Assembly: GCA_035298965.1 (NCBI GenBank)
Contig: DATGXO010000071.1
Span: 1 to 46,703, forward strand
Origin: CAJCBL01 sp035298965
GTDB taxonomy: Bacteria; Verrucomicrobiota; Verrucomicrobiia; Opitutales; Opitutaceae
Direction: 5' to 3'
DNA length: 46,703 bases
Below, piece by piece: positions 29,054 to 37,706 of the stretch. Positions within the stretch are counted from its first letter, which is position 1; each line of letters begins with the position of its first letter. A program made the position numbers and the translations under genes. A model generated the notes under the pieces. That model did not search any database, was not told the DNA's origin, and worked only from the letters and a program-made list of their open reading frames with translations.

Positions 29054-30006
29054 GCAAGTCCTCTCCATCTCTGTGCAGGTCGGGCTTTACGTCCGACACC
29101 TGCGCCAGTGCGGAGCTCTCCGAAGTCGGGCGTGAAGCCGGACCTACGACGGCCGAACCGGCCGCAGCGCCGTCACCGGCATCCCGCACAGCACCCGCAC
29201 TGCGCGGACATCTGCACCTCGCCGCGGCTACGCGTCCCACCGGCGAGACGTATCTCGCGCGCCAGTCCTTCCGCGCACCGTTCCACCTGAGCAAACCGTA
29301 TTGGGACGGCCGTGTCCTGCACGCGCAGCTCGTCAACTCCACCGCCGGCATTCTCGCCGGCGACGAACTCGAGCTCGACATCACCATCGAGTCCGGCGCC
29401 TCGCTGGCAGTGACGACCCCCGCCGCGGCACGCGCTTTCATGATGCAGGCCGGTGCGGCGCGCTGCCGGCAGCGGTTCGCCGTAGGCGCGGGCGCGTGGC
29501 TGGAATACCTGCCTGAGCCGCTCTTCCCGCACCGGGAAACCGATTACGCGCAGCACACTTCTCTTGAGCTCGCAGCCGGCGCGTCGGCGTTCTTCACCGA
29601 TCAACTTGCGCCCGGTCGTGTCGGGCGAGGGGAGTGCTGGTCGTGGCGGCGCCTGCGGATGGCGCTCCAAGTTGGCGTCGACGGCCGACTGCTCCTGCGG
29701 GAGCAGCTCGACGCCAGCGGCGCGGAGCTTGCGCGCCTCGCAAATTTCCACGGCATGCCTGAAGCGTGGTTCGGCACCGCGGTGATCGCCGCGCCGGCGC
29801 TCGCCGCCGATGCGCCCGTGTGGGAGCAGCTCCGCGCATTGCACCGGAACGGTTGCCTGTGCGGTGTGACGACGCTCGCGCCCAGCGTGTGGATCGTGCG
29901 TTTGGTCGCTGCCAACGGACTCGTTTTGCGCGACACGTTCATGGCGCTGCGCACGGCGCTAGCTGCCGTTTTGCCCGGCCTGCAGGCGGATCTACGAAAA
30001 CTTTGA
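29050..30006 (+). CDS. ureD: Urease accessory protein UreD (UreH)
   Basis: 318 residues from the GTG at 29050 that overlaps the ureG stop. UreD is the scaffold that binds apo-urease and recruits UreF/UreG. Family sequence begins near residue 56 (LRGHLHLAAATRPTGETYLA) and continues with LVNSTAGILAGDELELDIT and TTPAAARAFMM. The first about 50 residues are unusual: residues 10-32 are translated from an imperfect palindrome (29077-29145). The next in-frame Met is deep in the conserved domain and no GTG or TTG lies between, so this start is the only sensible one. No ureA, ureB or ureC is found in the window. Confidence 0.9.
   Translation: MSKSSPSLCRSGFTSDTCASAELSEVGREAGPTTAEPAAAPSPASRTAPALRGHLHLAAATRPTGETYLARQSFRAPFHLSKPYWDGRVLHAQLVNSTAGILAGDELELDITIESGASLAVTTPAAARAFMMQAGAARCRQRFAVGAGAWLEYLPEPLFPHRETDYAQHTSLELAAGASAFFTDQLAPGRVGRGECWSWRRLRMALQVGVDGRLLLREQLDASGAELARLANFHGMPEAWFGTAVIAAPALAADAPVWEQLRALHRNGCLCGVTTLAPSVWIVRLVAANGLVLRDTFMALRTALAAVLPGLQADLRKL
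29077..29145. repeat. REP-like imperfect palindrome inside the ureD reading frame
   Basis: Arms at 29077-29097 and 29125-29145 are 21 nt each and complementary with about three mismatches around a 27-nt loop. The element is translated in frame as part of UreD's N-terminal extension. Its form is that of an intergenic REP/BIME-type sequence; that it is repeated elsewhere in the genome is inference. Confidence 0.7.
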
Positions 30007-30047
30007 AGCGAGCGCTCGGGCGCCGAACCGCGGTCCAGCGTCCGCCG

Positions 30048-30063
30048 TGGCACATGCCCTGCT
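30048..30063 (+). promoter_or_regulatory. Sigma-54 (RpoN) promoter upstream of the ABC transporter genes
   Basis: The sequence TGGCACATGCCCTGCT fits the RpoN consensus TGGCAC-N5-TTGCW with a single mismatch (C for the first T of TTGC) and the exact GG-to-GC spacing. The predicted start of transcription is near 30075, about 40 nt before the ATG at 30117. RpoN promoters need an enhancer-binding activator such as NtrC; no clear NtrC dyad was seen upstream. The position fits nitrogen-regulated uptake. Confidence 0.8.
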
Positions 30064-30116
30064 GAAAGGAGAGCGTAACACCTTCTGAGCAAAAAGTAGC
30101 ACTCACATACTTCGCC

Positions 30117-31112
30117 ATGATCTCTCTCCCTGCCTCTTTTCGCCGCCTGGCCGCGGCTTCCGGTCTGCTCCTCGCCCTCGCGGCGCCGCTCGTCGCCGAG
30201 CCGTTGAAGGTCGCCTTCTCCGACTGGCCCGGCTGGACCGCCCTTGAAATCGCCGCGCAGAAGGGCTGGTTCAAGGAGGCCGGCGTCGAGGTCGAGCTGC
30301 TCTGGTTCGAGTACGGCCCGTCGATGGAGGCGTTCACCGCCGGCAAATGCGACGCCGTCACCGTCACCAATGGCGACGCGCTCGTCACCGGCGCCAACGG
30401 CGCGAAGAATATCATGATTCTCATGACCGACTACTCCAATGGCAACGACATGATCGTCGCCGCGCCCGGCATCGGTTCCATCGCCGAACTCAAGGGCAAG
30501 AAGATCGGCATCGAGATCGGCTTCGTCGAACACCTGCTCCTCCTCAATGGCCTCAAGAAGGCCGGCCTGACCGAGAAGGATGTCGAGCTCATCCCCACGC
30601 CGACGAATCAGACCCCGCAGGTCCTCGCCTCGGGCCAGGTCGACGCGATCGGCGCGTGGCAGCCCAACTCCGGCGCCGCCCTCAAAGCGGTGCCCGGCTC
30701 GAAAGCCATCTACACCTCCGCCAACGAGCCCGGCCTGATCTACGATGCCGTGGTCGTCTCCCCGCAGAGCCTCGCCACGCGCCGCGCCGATTGGGTGAAA
30801 TTCGCCCGCGTCTGGGACAAGGTGGTCGCCTATATCCGCGATCCAGCGACACAGAAAGACGCCATCGCGATCATGGCGGCGCGTGCCGGCGTCGATCCGA
30901 AGGAGTACGCCGCGTTTCTTCCCGGCACCCGCTTCCTCTCGCTCACCGAGGGCGCGAAGGTCCTCGCCGCCAAGTCCGAGGGCTTCGACTCGCTGCTCGG
31001 CTCCTCGAAGATCGCCAACGATTTCAACGTAGCCAACGGCGTCTACAAGGAGCCGCAGGACGTGGCCTCGTACATCGACGCCAAGGTCACCGTCGAAGCA
31101 CTCAAGAAGTGA
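30117..31112 (+). CDS. NitT/TauT-family ABC transporter substrate-binding protein
   Basis: 331 residues with a signal peptide (about 1-27, FRRLAAASGLLLALAAPLVA). The mature protein begins EPLKVAFSDWPGWTALEIAA and has the two-lobed type of the NMT1/SsuA/TauA group (GKCDAVTVTNGDALVTGANG; LKGKKIGIEIGFVEHLLLLN). The SDWPGW motif marks a subgroup with nitrogenous substrates, as far as I recall. The ligand itself cannot be read from sequence. A sigma-54 promoter precedes the gene. It is separated from its permease by a 158-bp spacer with a heptamer repeat. Confidence 0.92.
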   Translation: MISLPASFRRLAAASGLLLALAAPLVAEPLKVAFSDWPGWTALEIAAQKGWFKEAGVEVELLWFEYGPSMEAFTAGKCDAVTVTNGDALVTGANGAKNIMILMTDYSNGNDMIVAAPGIGSIAELKGKKIGIEIGFVEHLLLLNGLKKAGLTEKDVELIPTPTNQTPQVLASGQVDAIGAWQPNSGAALKAVPGSKAIYTSANEPGLIYDAVVVSPQSLATRRADWVKFARVWDKVVAYIRDPATQKDAIAIMAARAGVDPKEYAAFLPGTRFLSLTEGAKVLAAKSEGFDSLLGSSKIANDFNVANGVYKEPQDVASYIDAKVTVEALKK

Positions 31113-31155
31113 GCCGACGCCGCTGACCGACGCCCCCTGAACGCGGCGTCGGGCA

Positions 31156-31250
31156 AGTTGGAAGTCTGAAATCGGAAGTTGGTGACGAGGCTCCGGTCCG
31201 CGCCACCGAGGGACCGCCTGCGCCCAAATACCAGACTCCAACGGCCAACT
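31156..31250 (+). repeat. Paired degenerate heptamer arrays between binding protein and permease genes
   Basis: Four 7-nt units at 31156-31183 (AGTTGGA, then variants) face four units at 31223-31250 (the last is GCCAACT). The sets are partly reverse-complementary. The same two words recur in the spacer at 34111-34214. After the array the mRNA has CCTCCTCC before the permease start, not a Shine-Dalgarno. Confidence 0.75.
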
Positions 31251-31270
31251 GTTTCCTCCTCCGTCCCACC

Positions 31271-32316
31271 ATGTCACGACACCACTGGTTCGCCGTCCGT
31301 CAGGAGCAGTCGCCGCGCCGGCAGCGGCTCCTCGGCGTGCTCGCGTTCCTTCTGCCGCTCGCAGTGTGGTGCGTCGTCAGCTACATCCCGTTCGTCTGGC
31401 ACCCGATGATCAAGGTGGCGGATCCCGGCGCGGTCTCCTGGTTCCGCGTCGATCAGCTCATCCCGCGAGAGGATTTCGCAACGCAGGTTGCCCGCGTCCG
31501 CAGCGAGGGTGGGGCGGTGCCCATCGGTGTGCGCGCCAACCCGATCTATCTGCCGGCGCCGCACGCGGTCGGTCGTGCGCTCTACACCGCGTTCACCACC
31601 GCGCCCGTGCTGCGCGGCGACCTCTGGCTGCACGAGAGTCTGTGGATGAGCATCCAGACGATCTTCTGGGGCTTTCTCATCTCCTCAGCCGTGGGCGTGC
31701 CGCTCGGGATCCTCTGCGGCGCGTACACCTCGGTCGCGCGCACCACCGAGCCGTTCGTCGACTTCGTCCGCTACATGCCGGCACCGGCGTTCGGCGCGCT
31801 CATGGTCGCCGTGTTCGGCATCCACCTGGAACCGAAGATCGCGATCATCGTCATCGGCACGTTCTTCCAACAGGTGCTCGTCGTCTCGAACACCGTGCGC
31901 AAAGCCGAGCTTGGCCTGATCGAGGCCGCGCAGACTCTCGGCGCCAAACGCCGCCACCTGCTCCTGCGTGTGCTCGTGCCCGCGAGCCTGCCCGATCTCT
32001 ATAACGACCTGCGCATCCTCCTCGGCTGGGCGTGGACGTACCTCATCGTCGCCGAGGTTGTAGGCGTGAGCTCCGGGATCACCTTCTTCATCAACCAGCA
32101 GGCGAAGTACCGGAACTTCGACAATGTCTACGCCGCCATCGTGATCATCGGCGTGATCGGCCTCGCGACCGACCAAGTGCTGGCCTTCATCGGTGCGCGC
32201 CTCTTCCCCTGGCGCAACCCGCGCCCCAGCCTCCTGCGCACGCTCATCGTCCGCCTCTTCGCCGACCGCTACACGGTGCTTTTCCCCGACGAGCCGGAAA
32301 AAAAGGAGACCGCTGC

Positions 32317-32320
<4 letters not shown>
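31271..32320 (+). CDS. NitT/TauT-family ABC transporter permease
   Basis: 349 residues. One N-terminal membrane helix (about 21-40, LGVLAFLLPLAVWCVVSYIP) is followed by a roughly 80-residue predicted periplasmic insertion (41-120). The usual five-helix permease core comes after it. The ATPase-coupling EAA loop reads EAAQTLGAKRRHLLLRVLVP. The insertion makes it longer than SsuC or TauC (about 260-275). The gene overlaps the ATPase gene by ATGA, so translation is coupled. Confidence 0.93.
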
Positions 32321-33243
<923 letters not shown>

Positions 33244-33245
33244 CC

Positions 33246-34112
33246 ATGCCGCGCGCCGCCTCCAGCTCCGCGAAACCCCGCCGCCGTGCGCACACCCGCG
33301 CAGCCGCCCCGGTCGTGTGGTCGCACCTGGCCTGGCCCGAGATTGCCGCGCTGCCAGCAGCCGGCATGGACGCCGTGATCTTGCCTTGCGGCGCCACCGA
33401 GCAGCACGGCCCGCACCTCGGCACCGGCATGGACGCCTGCCTCGCCACGATCCTCGGCAACGCCGTCTCCGCCGCCACGGGCGTACCCGTGCTTCCGACA
33501 CTCGAGTACGGCTGCTCGCTCGGCCACTCGCACCGCTGGCCCGGCACACTTGCGCTTCAGCCGCAGACGCTCATCGCGCTCGTCACCGACATCGGCGATT
33601 GGCTCTTCGCCGCCGGTTTCCGCCGGCTCTTTCTGCTCAACACGCACGTGACCAATTTCGCCCCGCTGCGTTGCGCGCTGGAAATTTTGCGCAGCCGCCA
33701 CGACGGCTTCATGGTCGCGTTGATCAACTCCGCCGAGGCCAGCCCTCGCGTGCGCCGCGAGTTCTTCGCCGACGCCGCCGATTGGCACGCCAACGCCGCC
33801 GAGACCGCCGTCATGCTCTCGCATGCGCCCGAGCTTGTGCGCCATGACCTCGTGAGAAGTGCCGACGACCCCGACCGCACCGGCGGCTGCGTCTTCGCGC
33901 ATCCCGTCAACCGTACGAGCAAAAACGGCGTCACCGGTCTTCCGAGCCGCGCAACGAAGGCCCAGGGCCGGAAGCTCATGCGCTGGCTCGTCGCCGATCT
34001 GGCGAAGCGCATCAGCCGCGGCCTGCGCGAACGCTCGCCGCTCGACGTGCCCTATTTCCCGAGTTCCAGCGGGCAGTCGCCATCGGCGACGGCCGCTGCC
34101 GCGGCCGAGTAG
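33246..34112 (+). CDS. Creatininase-family amidohydrolase
   Basis: 288 residues. The fold is that of creatininase and related metal amidohydrolases: first metal site GATEQHGPHLGTGMD and later metal/catalytic segment DWHANAAETAVMLSHAP. The usual NGHGGN motif is LNTHVTNF: the His is kept but the glycines are lost. This suggests an altered active-site loop and possibly a substrate other than creatinine. It is placed directly after the ATPase (2 nt), so it probably hydrolyses a cyclic or linear amide brought in by the transporter. The substrate is inference. Confidence 0.87.
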   Translation: MPRAASSSAKPRRRAHTRAAAPVVWSHLAWPEIAALPAAGMDAVILPCGATEQHGPHLGTGMDACLATILGNAVSAATGVPVLPTLEYGCSLGHSHRWPGTLALQPQTLIALVTDIGDWLFAAGFRRLFLLNTHVTNFAPLRCALEILRSRHDGFMVALINSAEASPRVRREFFADAADWHANAAETAVMLSHAPELVRHDLVRSADDPDRTGGCVFAHPVNRTSKNGVTGLPSRATKAQGRKLMRWLVADLAKRISRGLRERSPLDVPYFPSSSGQSPSATAAAAAE

Positions 34113-34214
34113 TTGGCAGTTTGCAGTTGGGATTTGGTCCCGGAAGCGAACCGCCAGCAGCGAGACCGCTCATCCGTCCTCTCCGAACCAAATACCAACT
34201 TCCAACTGCCAACT
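34111..34214 (+). repeat. Long hairpin made of two complementary heptamer arrays
   Basis: Left array 34111-34138 has four units of AGTTGGC type. Right array 34187-34214 has four units of GCCAACT type. The two 28-nt arms are reverse complements with three mismatches around a 48-nt loop. The left arm overlaps the creatininase stop codon. The right arm ends 18 nt before the glnT-like start, and the gap is pyrimidine-rich (CCTCCTCC). Confidence 0.85.
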
Positions 34215-34232
34215 TCCTCCTCCTTTCGTCCG

Positions 34233-35594
34233 ATGAAACCCGATTCCGAGATCCTCAAACTTCAGGCCGAACTCAAAGCCAAGGGCGTCAAGTACTGCGT
34301 CGGAGCCTACACCGACATCCACGGCATTCCCAAGGGCAAGTTCGTCCCGATCGACCACTTCCTCCACTTCGCGCATGGCTCCGAACTCTACACCGGCTAC
34401 GCCCTCGATGGCCTCGGCCAGCGCCCCAACGACGACGAGATCGCCTCGTTGCCCGATCTCGACCGCGGCTTCCAGCTCCCCTGGAAGCCCGAGGTCGCCT
34501 GGTTTCCGGCCGACAACACCTTCCACGGCGAGCCGTACGCCATCAACACGCGCGTCGCGCTGAAGAAGGTCCTCGCCGACGCCGCCACGCTCGGCCTCGG
34601 CTTCAACCTCGGCATCGAGTGCGAAGTCTTCGTCGTGAAGCAGGCCGAGGACGGGAAGATCTCGATCCCCAACTCCGACGACAACCTCGTGAAGAGTTGC
34701 TACGACGTGAAGCGCTTCCTCGACCGCTACACCTGGCTCGACAAGGTCTCCACGGCGATCAACCAGCTCGGCTGGGACCTCTACTCGCTCGACCACGAGG
34801 ACGCGCATTCGCAGTTCGAATTCGACTTCAAGTACGCCGACGCGCTCACGATGTGCGACCGCTACGTCTTCTTCCGGATGATGGCGAAACACTACGCCGC
34901 CGAAGAGGGCCTGCTCGCCACGTTCATGCCCAAGCCCTTCGCCGATAAGACCGGCAACGGCGCGCACTTCAACATGTCGCTCTACGAGCTCGCCTCGGGC
35001 GTGAACGCCTTCAAGTGCGACCCGCAGGACGACCCGCGCGGCCTCGGGCTCACGCCGCTGGCGTATTCGTTCATCGCGGGCATCATCCGCCACGGCCCGG
35101 CGATCTGCGCCGCGCTCGCGCCGACGGTAAACAGCTACAAGCGCCTCATCCGCCGCGGCGCGATGAGCTACTATTCGTGGGCGCCGGTCTTCAACAGCTT
35201 CGGCACCAACAACCGCACCAACTCCATCCGCGTGCCCATGGGCGGCGGTCGTTGCGAGAGCCGCAACGCCGATTCCGCCTGCAACCCGTACCTCGGCGCC
35301 ACGCTCCTGCTCGCCGCCGGTCTCGAAGGCATCCGCGAGAAACTCGATCCCGGCCACCCGCAGGAGGAGAACCTCTACGAGTTGCCCGAGGCCGAGTTGG
35401 CCAAGCGCGGCATCCGCTACCTGCCGCGCGACCTCGAGGAAGCCGTCGAGCAGTTCGCCGCCGATCCCTTCGTTACCAAAGTCCTCGGCCAGGAGCTGCG
35501 CGACGAGTTCATCACCTACAAGAGCGAGGAGTGGCGCGCTTACCACCTCACCGTCAGCCAGTGGGAAATCGACCGGTATGCCCGGCTCTTCTGA
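34233..35594 (+). CDS. glnT: Type III (GlnT-like) glutamine synthetase family ligase
   Basis: 453 residues, starting at ATG 34233 (MKPDSEILKLQAELKAKGVK). It belongs to the glutamine synthetase superfamily. The grasp contains LGIECEVFVVKQ (metal Glu), HEDAHSQFEFDFKYADAL, KTGNGAHFNMSLYE (ammonia/glutamate loop), NSYKRLIRRGAM and NNRTNSIRVPMGGGRCESR (phosphate-binding Arg). This pattern fits the GlnT/type III group, which includes gamma-glutamylmethylamide synthetases, rather than the main GlnA. It may join an amine or ammonia released in the pathway to glutamate. Which amine is not known. Confidence 0.85.
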   Translation: MKPDSEILKLQAELKAKGVKYCVGAYTDIHGIPKGKFVPIDHFLHFAHGSELYTGYALDGLGQRPNDDEIASLPDLDRGFQLPWKPEVAWFPADNTFHGEPYAINTRVALKKVLADAATLGLGFNLGIECEVFVVKQAEDGKISIPNSDDNLVKSCYDVKRFLDRYTWLDKVSTAINQLGWDLYSLDHEDAHSQFEFDFKYADALTMCDRYVFFRMMAKHYAAEEGLLATFMPKPFADKTGNGAHFNMSLYELASGVNAFKCDPQDDPRGLGLTPLAYSFIAGIIRHGPAICAALAPTVNSYKRLIRRGAMSYYSWAPVFNSFGTNNRTNSIRVPMGGGRCESRNADSACNPYLGATLLLAAGLEGIREKLDPGHPQEENLYELPEAELAKRGIRYLPRDLEEAVEQFAADPFVTKVLGQELRDEFITYKSEEWRAYHLTVSQWEIDRYARLF

Positions 35595-36108
35595 CACCTC
35601 CGCAACGACTCCACCCTCCGCGCCGGCCTCGACGCCCGGCGCGGATTCCGGCAACGCTGTCCCCATGCCTCGCGCCACTCGCAAATCCGACAAGGTCGCC
35701 CGATTCAGCGTCTCGTTGCCCGAGAGCCTGCTCGACGAGCTCGACGCGATGGTGACGAAGCGCGGCTTCCAGAGCCGCTCGCAGGCGATCGCCGCCCTCG
35801 CGCGCGACGGCCTCGTCGAGTTCGCCAGCCAGACCGAGTCGGGCTCCGTCGGCGGCACCATCTCGCTCGTGTACGACTACCGGAAGCGCGACCTGCAGAC
35901 GAAACTCGCCGAGATTCAGCACCGTTATTACCTGCTGATCGTCTCATCGATGCACGTACACCTCGAGCACCACAACTACCTCGAGGTGTTGCTCGTGCAG
36001 GGCCAGGCCGACGAGTTGCGCAAACTCACCGACGAACTCGTGACCTGCAAAGGCGTGAAGAACGGCCGCCTCAATCTCATGGCCGCCGCCATCCCGCCGT
36101 TGCAGTAG
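35578..36108 (+). CDS. NikR-like ribbon-helix-helix regulator with altered nickel site
   Basis: 176 residues from ATG 35578, overlapping the glnT end by 17 bp; a shorter 147-residue form would start at 35665. The N-terminal ribbon-helix-helix is ARFSVSLPESLLDELDAMVT with the SRSQAIAALAR helix. The C-terminal ACT-like nickel domain has IQH, HVH and NYLE. Aligned to Escherichia coli NikR without gaps in this stretch, His76, His87, His89 and Glu97 are kept but Cys95 is Tyr. NikR represses nickel uptake in other bacteria. Here it follows a transport/ligase operon and may regulate it, perhaps with a different metal response. Confidence 0.85.
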   Translation: MPGSSDTSATTPPSAPASTPGADSGNAVPMPRATRKSDKVARFSVSLPESLLDELDAMVTKRGFQSRSQAIAALARDGLVEFASQTESGSVGGTISLVYDYRKRDLQTKLAEIQHRYYLLIVSSMHVHLEHHNYLEVLLVQGQADELRKLTDELVTCKGVKNGRLNLMAAAIPPLQ

Positions 36109-36135
36109 CAGGGTAGGGCGCCCCCTCCGCGGAAG

Positions 36136-36154
36136 CCGGGATCGCTGATCCCGG
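36136..36154. other. Stem-loop after the NikR-like gene
   Basis: CCGGGATC (36136-36143) and GATCCCGG (36147-36154) are a perfect 8-bp inverted repeat with a 3-nt loop, 28 nt after the stop codon. No T run follows, so it may be a REP-like element or a Rho-type pause rather than an intrinsic terminator. Confidence 0.6.
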
Positions 36155-36262
36155 TCCGTCGCTCGGTCCATGCCGGCCAAGAGCGAACGATACCGACCGC
36201 AGCCCTTTCCCCGTTGCCCCTTCCCGACGCCCGGGCTTGCCTGTCGCGCGTTTCATCCCCCG

Positions 36263-37642
36263 ATGCCCGTCGCCACGCAATCCTACCCCATCCCTGGCGA
36301 CCTCGTCGTCACCGCGCCGGCCGATCTCAAGTTGCTCACGCCCTATGTGCTCACCGAGCAGGGCGATTGGTTCGAACCGGAGATCCGTTTTGTGCGCCGG
36401 CTGCTCCAGCCCGGTATGGGCGTTGTCGATATCGGGGCGAACTTCGGTCTCTATACCCTCACCGCCGCGCGGGCCGTCGGCCCCACCGGCCGGGTCATCG
36501 CCTTCGAACCGGCCAGCCTCCCGCGCTCCTGTCTCGCCCGGAGCCTCCAAGCCAACGGGCTGTCCCAGGTCGAACTGCATGGCACGGCGCTCTCCAACCG
36601 CGAGGGGACCGCGCACCTCGCGCTCTCCGACAATTCCGAGCTGAACCACCTCGGCGCCGACGGGCTGGCGGGCGAAACCGTGCCGCTGACCACGCTCGAC
36701 GCCGCATCCGCGTCCTGGACGCACCAGGTGCACTTCCTCAAGCTCGATGCCGAGGGCGAGGAGATCCACATTCTGGAGTGCGCCCGGCGGTTCTTCGCAA
36801 CCCACGACCCGCTGGTGATGTTCGAGCACCATCACGGCGACTCCGTGAACACCGGGCACATCCAGGCCTTCCGCGCGTACGGCTTCGCCATCTTCCGCCA
36901 CCTTCCCGGACCCAACGTGCTCGTCCCGCACGCCTCCGAAGCCGTCCCCGACGCCTTTCTGCTCAACGTCTTCGCCTGCCGACCCGCGATGACCGCGCAG
37001 CTCGCGGCGGCCGGCCTGCTGCTGCCCGCCCCCGCTCCAATACCGCCGCCGCTCACGCCGACAGAGGCGATCGCGTTGGTCAGCCGCTGGCTCAAAGGCC
37101 GGCCGTGGGTGAGCGCACTCTGGCCCAACGGCGTTTCCTCCTCCGCGCTCCCCGGCCACGAAACCTATCTGCCAGCGTTGGCCGATGTACTCCGGAGCGA
37201 AGCGTCGGATGAGCTGCCCGAGCGCCGCTGGGCTTTCGCTTCCCGCGCCCTCGCCCGGCTGCGCGTCGCCATCGATCAACAGGCCACCCCCGCGCGCCTG
37301 TTCACCACCGCGCGGGTTGCCCTCGCCCTCGGCGAACGCGCGCTCGCGGTCAACTGTCTCCTGCAAACGAGCACAACGGCTTCCCCGGACCAGCTGGCGC
37401 CCGAGCCGTTCCTGCCCCCGGAGCCGCGTTTCGACGATCTCGACCCGACCGGGAACCTGTCCGCCGCGCTCGCCGCGATGCGCGACGAACCCCTCCTCGA
37501 ATACTCCGCCTTCTCGGTGTACTACGCCCGCAAGAAGGCCCTGCCGATGCTGCTGCGCCTCGCCCGCAATCCCCTGCGCTCACCGGCGGCGACCCGCCGC
37601 CTGACCGCGGCCCGCCACCTCCTCCCGCTGGGGCCGGTCTGA
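36263..37642 (+). CDS. FkbM-family methyltransferase with C-terminal extension
   Basis: 459 residues, starting at ATG 36263 (MPVATQSYPIPGDLVVTAPA). The FkbM/Methyltransf_21 domain (about 40-240) has the SAM motif VVDIGANFGLYTLTAARAVG, the acidic VIAFEPA motif II and FLKLDAEGEEIHILE. FkbM enzymes O-methylate sugars or secondary metabolites. The last about 200 residues are Pro/Ala-rich with helical segments and match no family I recognise. An in-frame extension to 36170 lacks support. The gene is followed by the 21-bp repeat array. Confidence 0.85.
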   Translation: MPVATQSYPIPGDLVVTAPADLKLLTPYVLTEQGDWFEPEIRFVRRLLQPGMGVVDIGANFGLYTLTAARAVGPTGRVIAFEPASLPRSCLARSLQANGLSQVELHGTALSNREGTAHLALSDNSELNHLGADGLAGETVPLTTLDAASASWTHQVHFLKLDAEGEEIHILECARRFFATHDPLVMFEHHHGDSVNTGHIQAFRAYGFAIFRHLPGPNVLVPHASEAVPDAFLLNVFACRPAMTAQLAAAGLLLPAPAPIPPPLTPTEAIALVSRWLKGRPWVSALWPNGVSSSALPGHETYLPALADVLRSEASDELPERRWAFASRALARLRVAIDQQATPARLFTTARVALALGERALAVNCLLQTSTTASPDQLAPEPFLPPEPRFDDLDPTGNLSAALAAMRDEPLLEYSAFSVYYARKKALPMLLRLARNPLRSPAATRRLTAARHLLPLGPV

Positions 37643-37706
37643 GCCGTTTGGCGCCCGCAAATCGCTGTATTTCGGTCACTTCGGCGCCTTTCTGGGGCGG
37701 GAAAAA

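Noticed and set aside
27385..30006. 873-codon frame across the urease accessory genes
   Set aside because: Only the part from 29050 is UreD; the rest is an out-of-frame reading of ureE, ureF and ureG.
30007..30116. Guanidine or other riboswitch upstream of the ABC transporter
   Set aside because: The gap is only 110 nt, shows a sigma-54 promoter in its middle and has none of the conserved riboswitch core motifs I could recall.
34170..35861. 563-codon minus-strand open frame opposite glnT
   Set aside because: Antisense shadow of the glnT-like gene; low-complexity translation.
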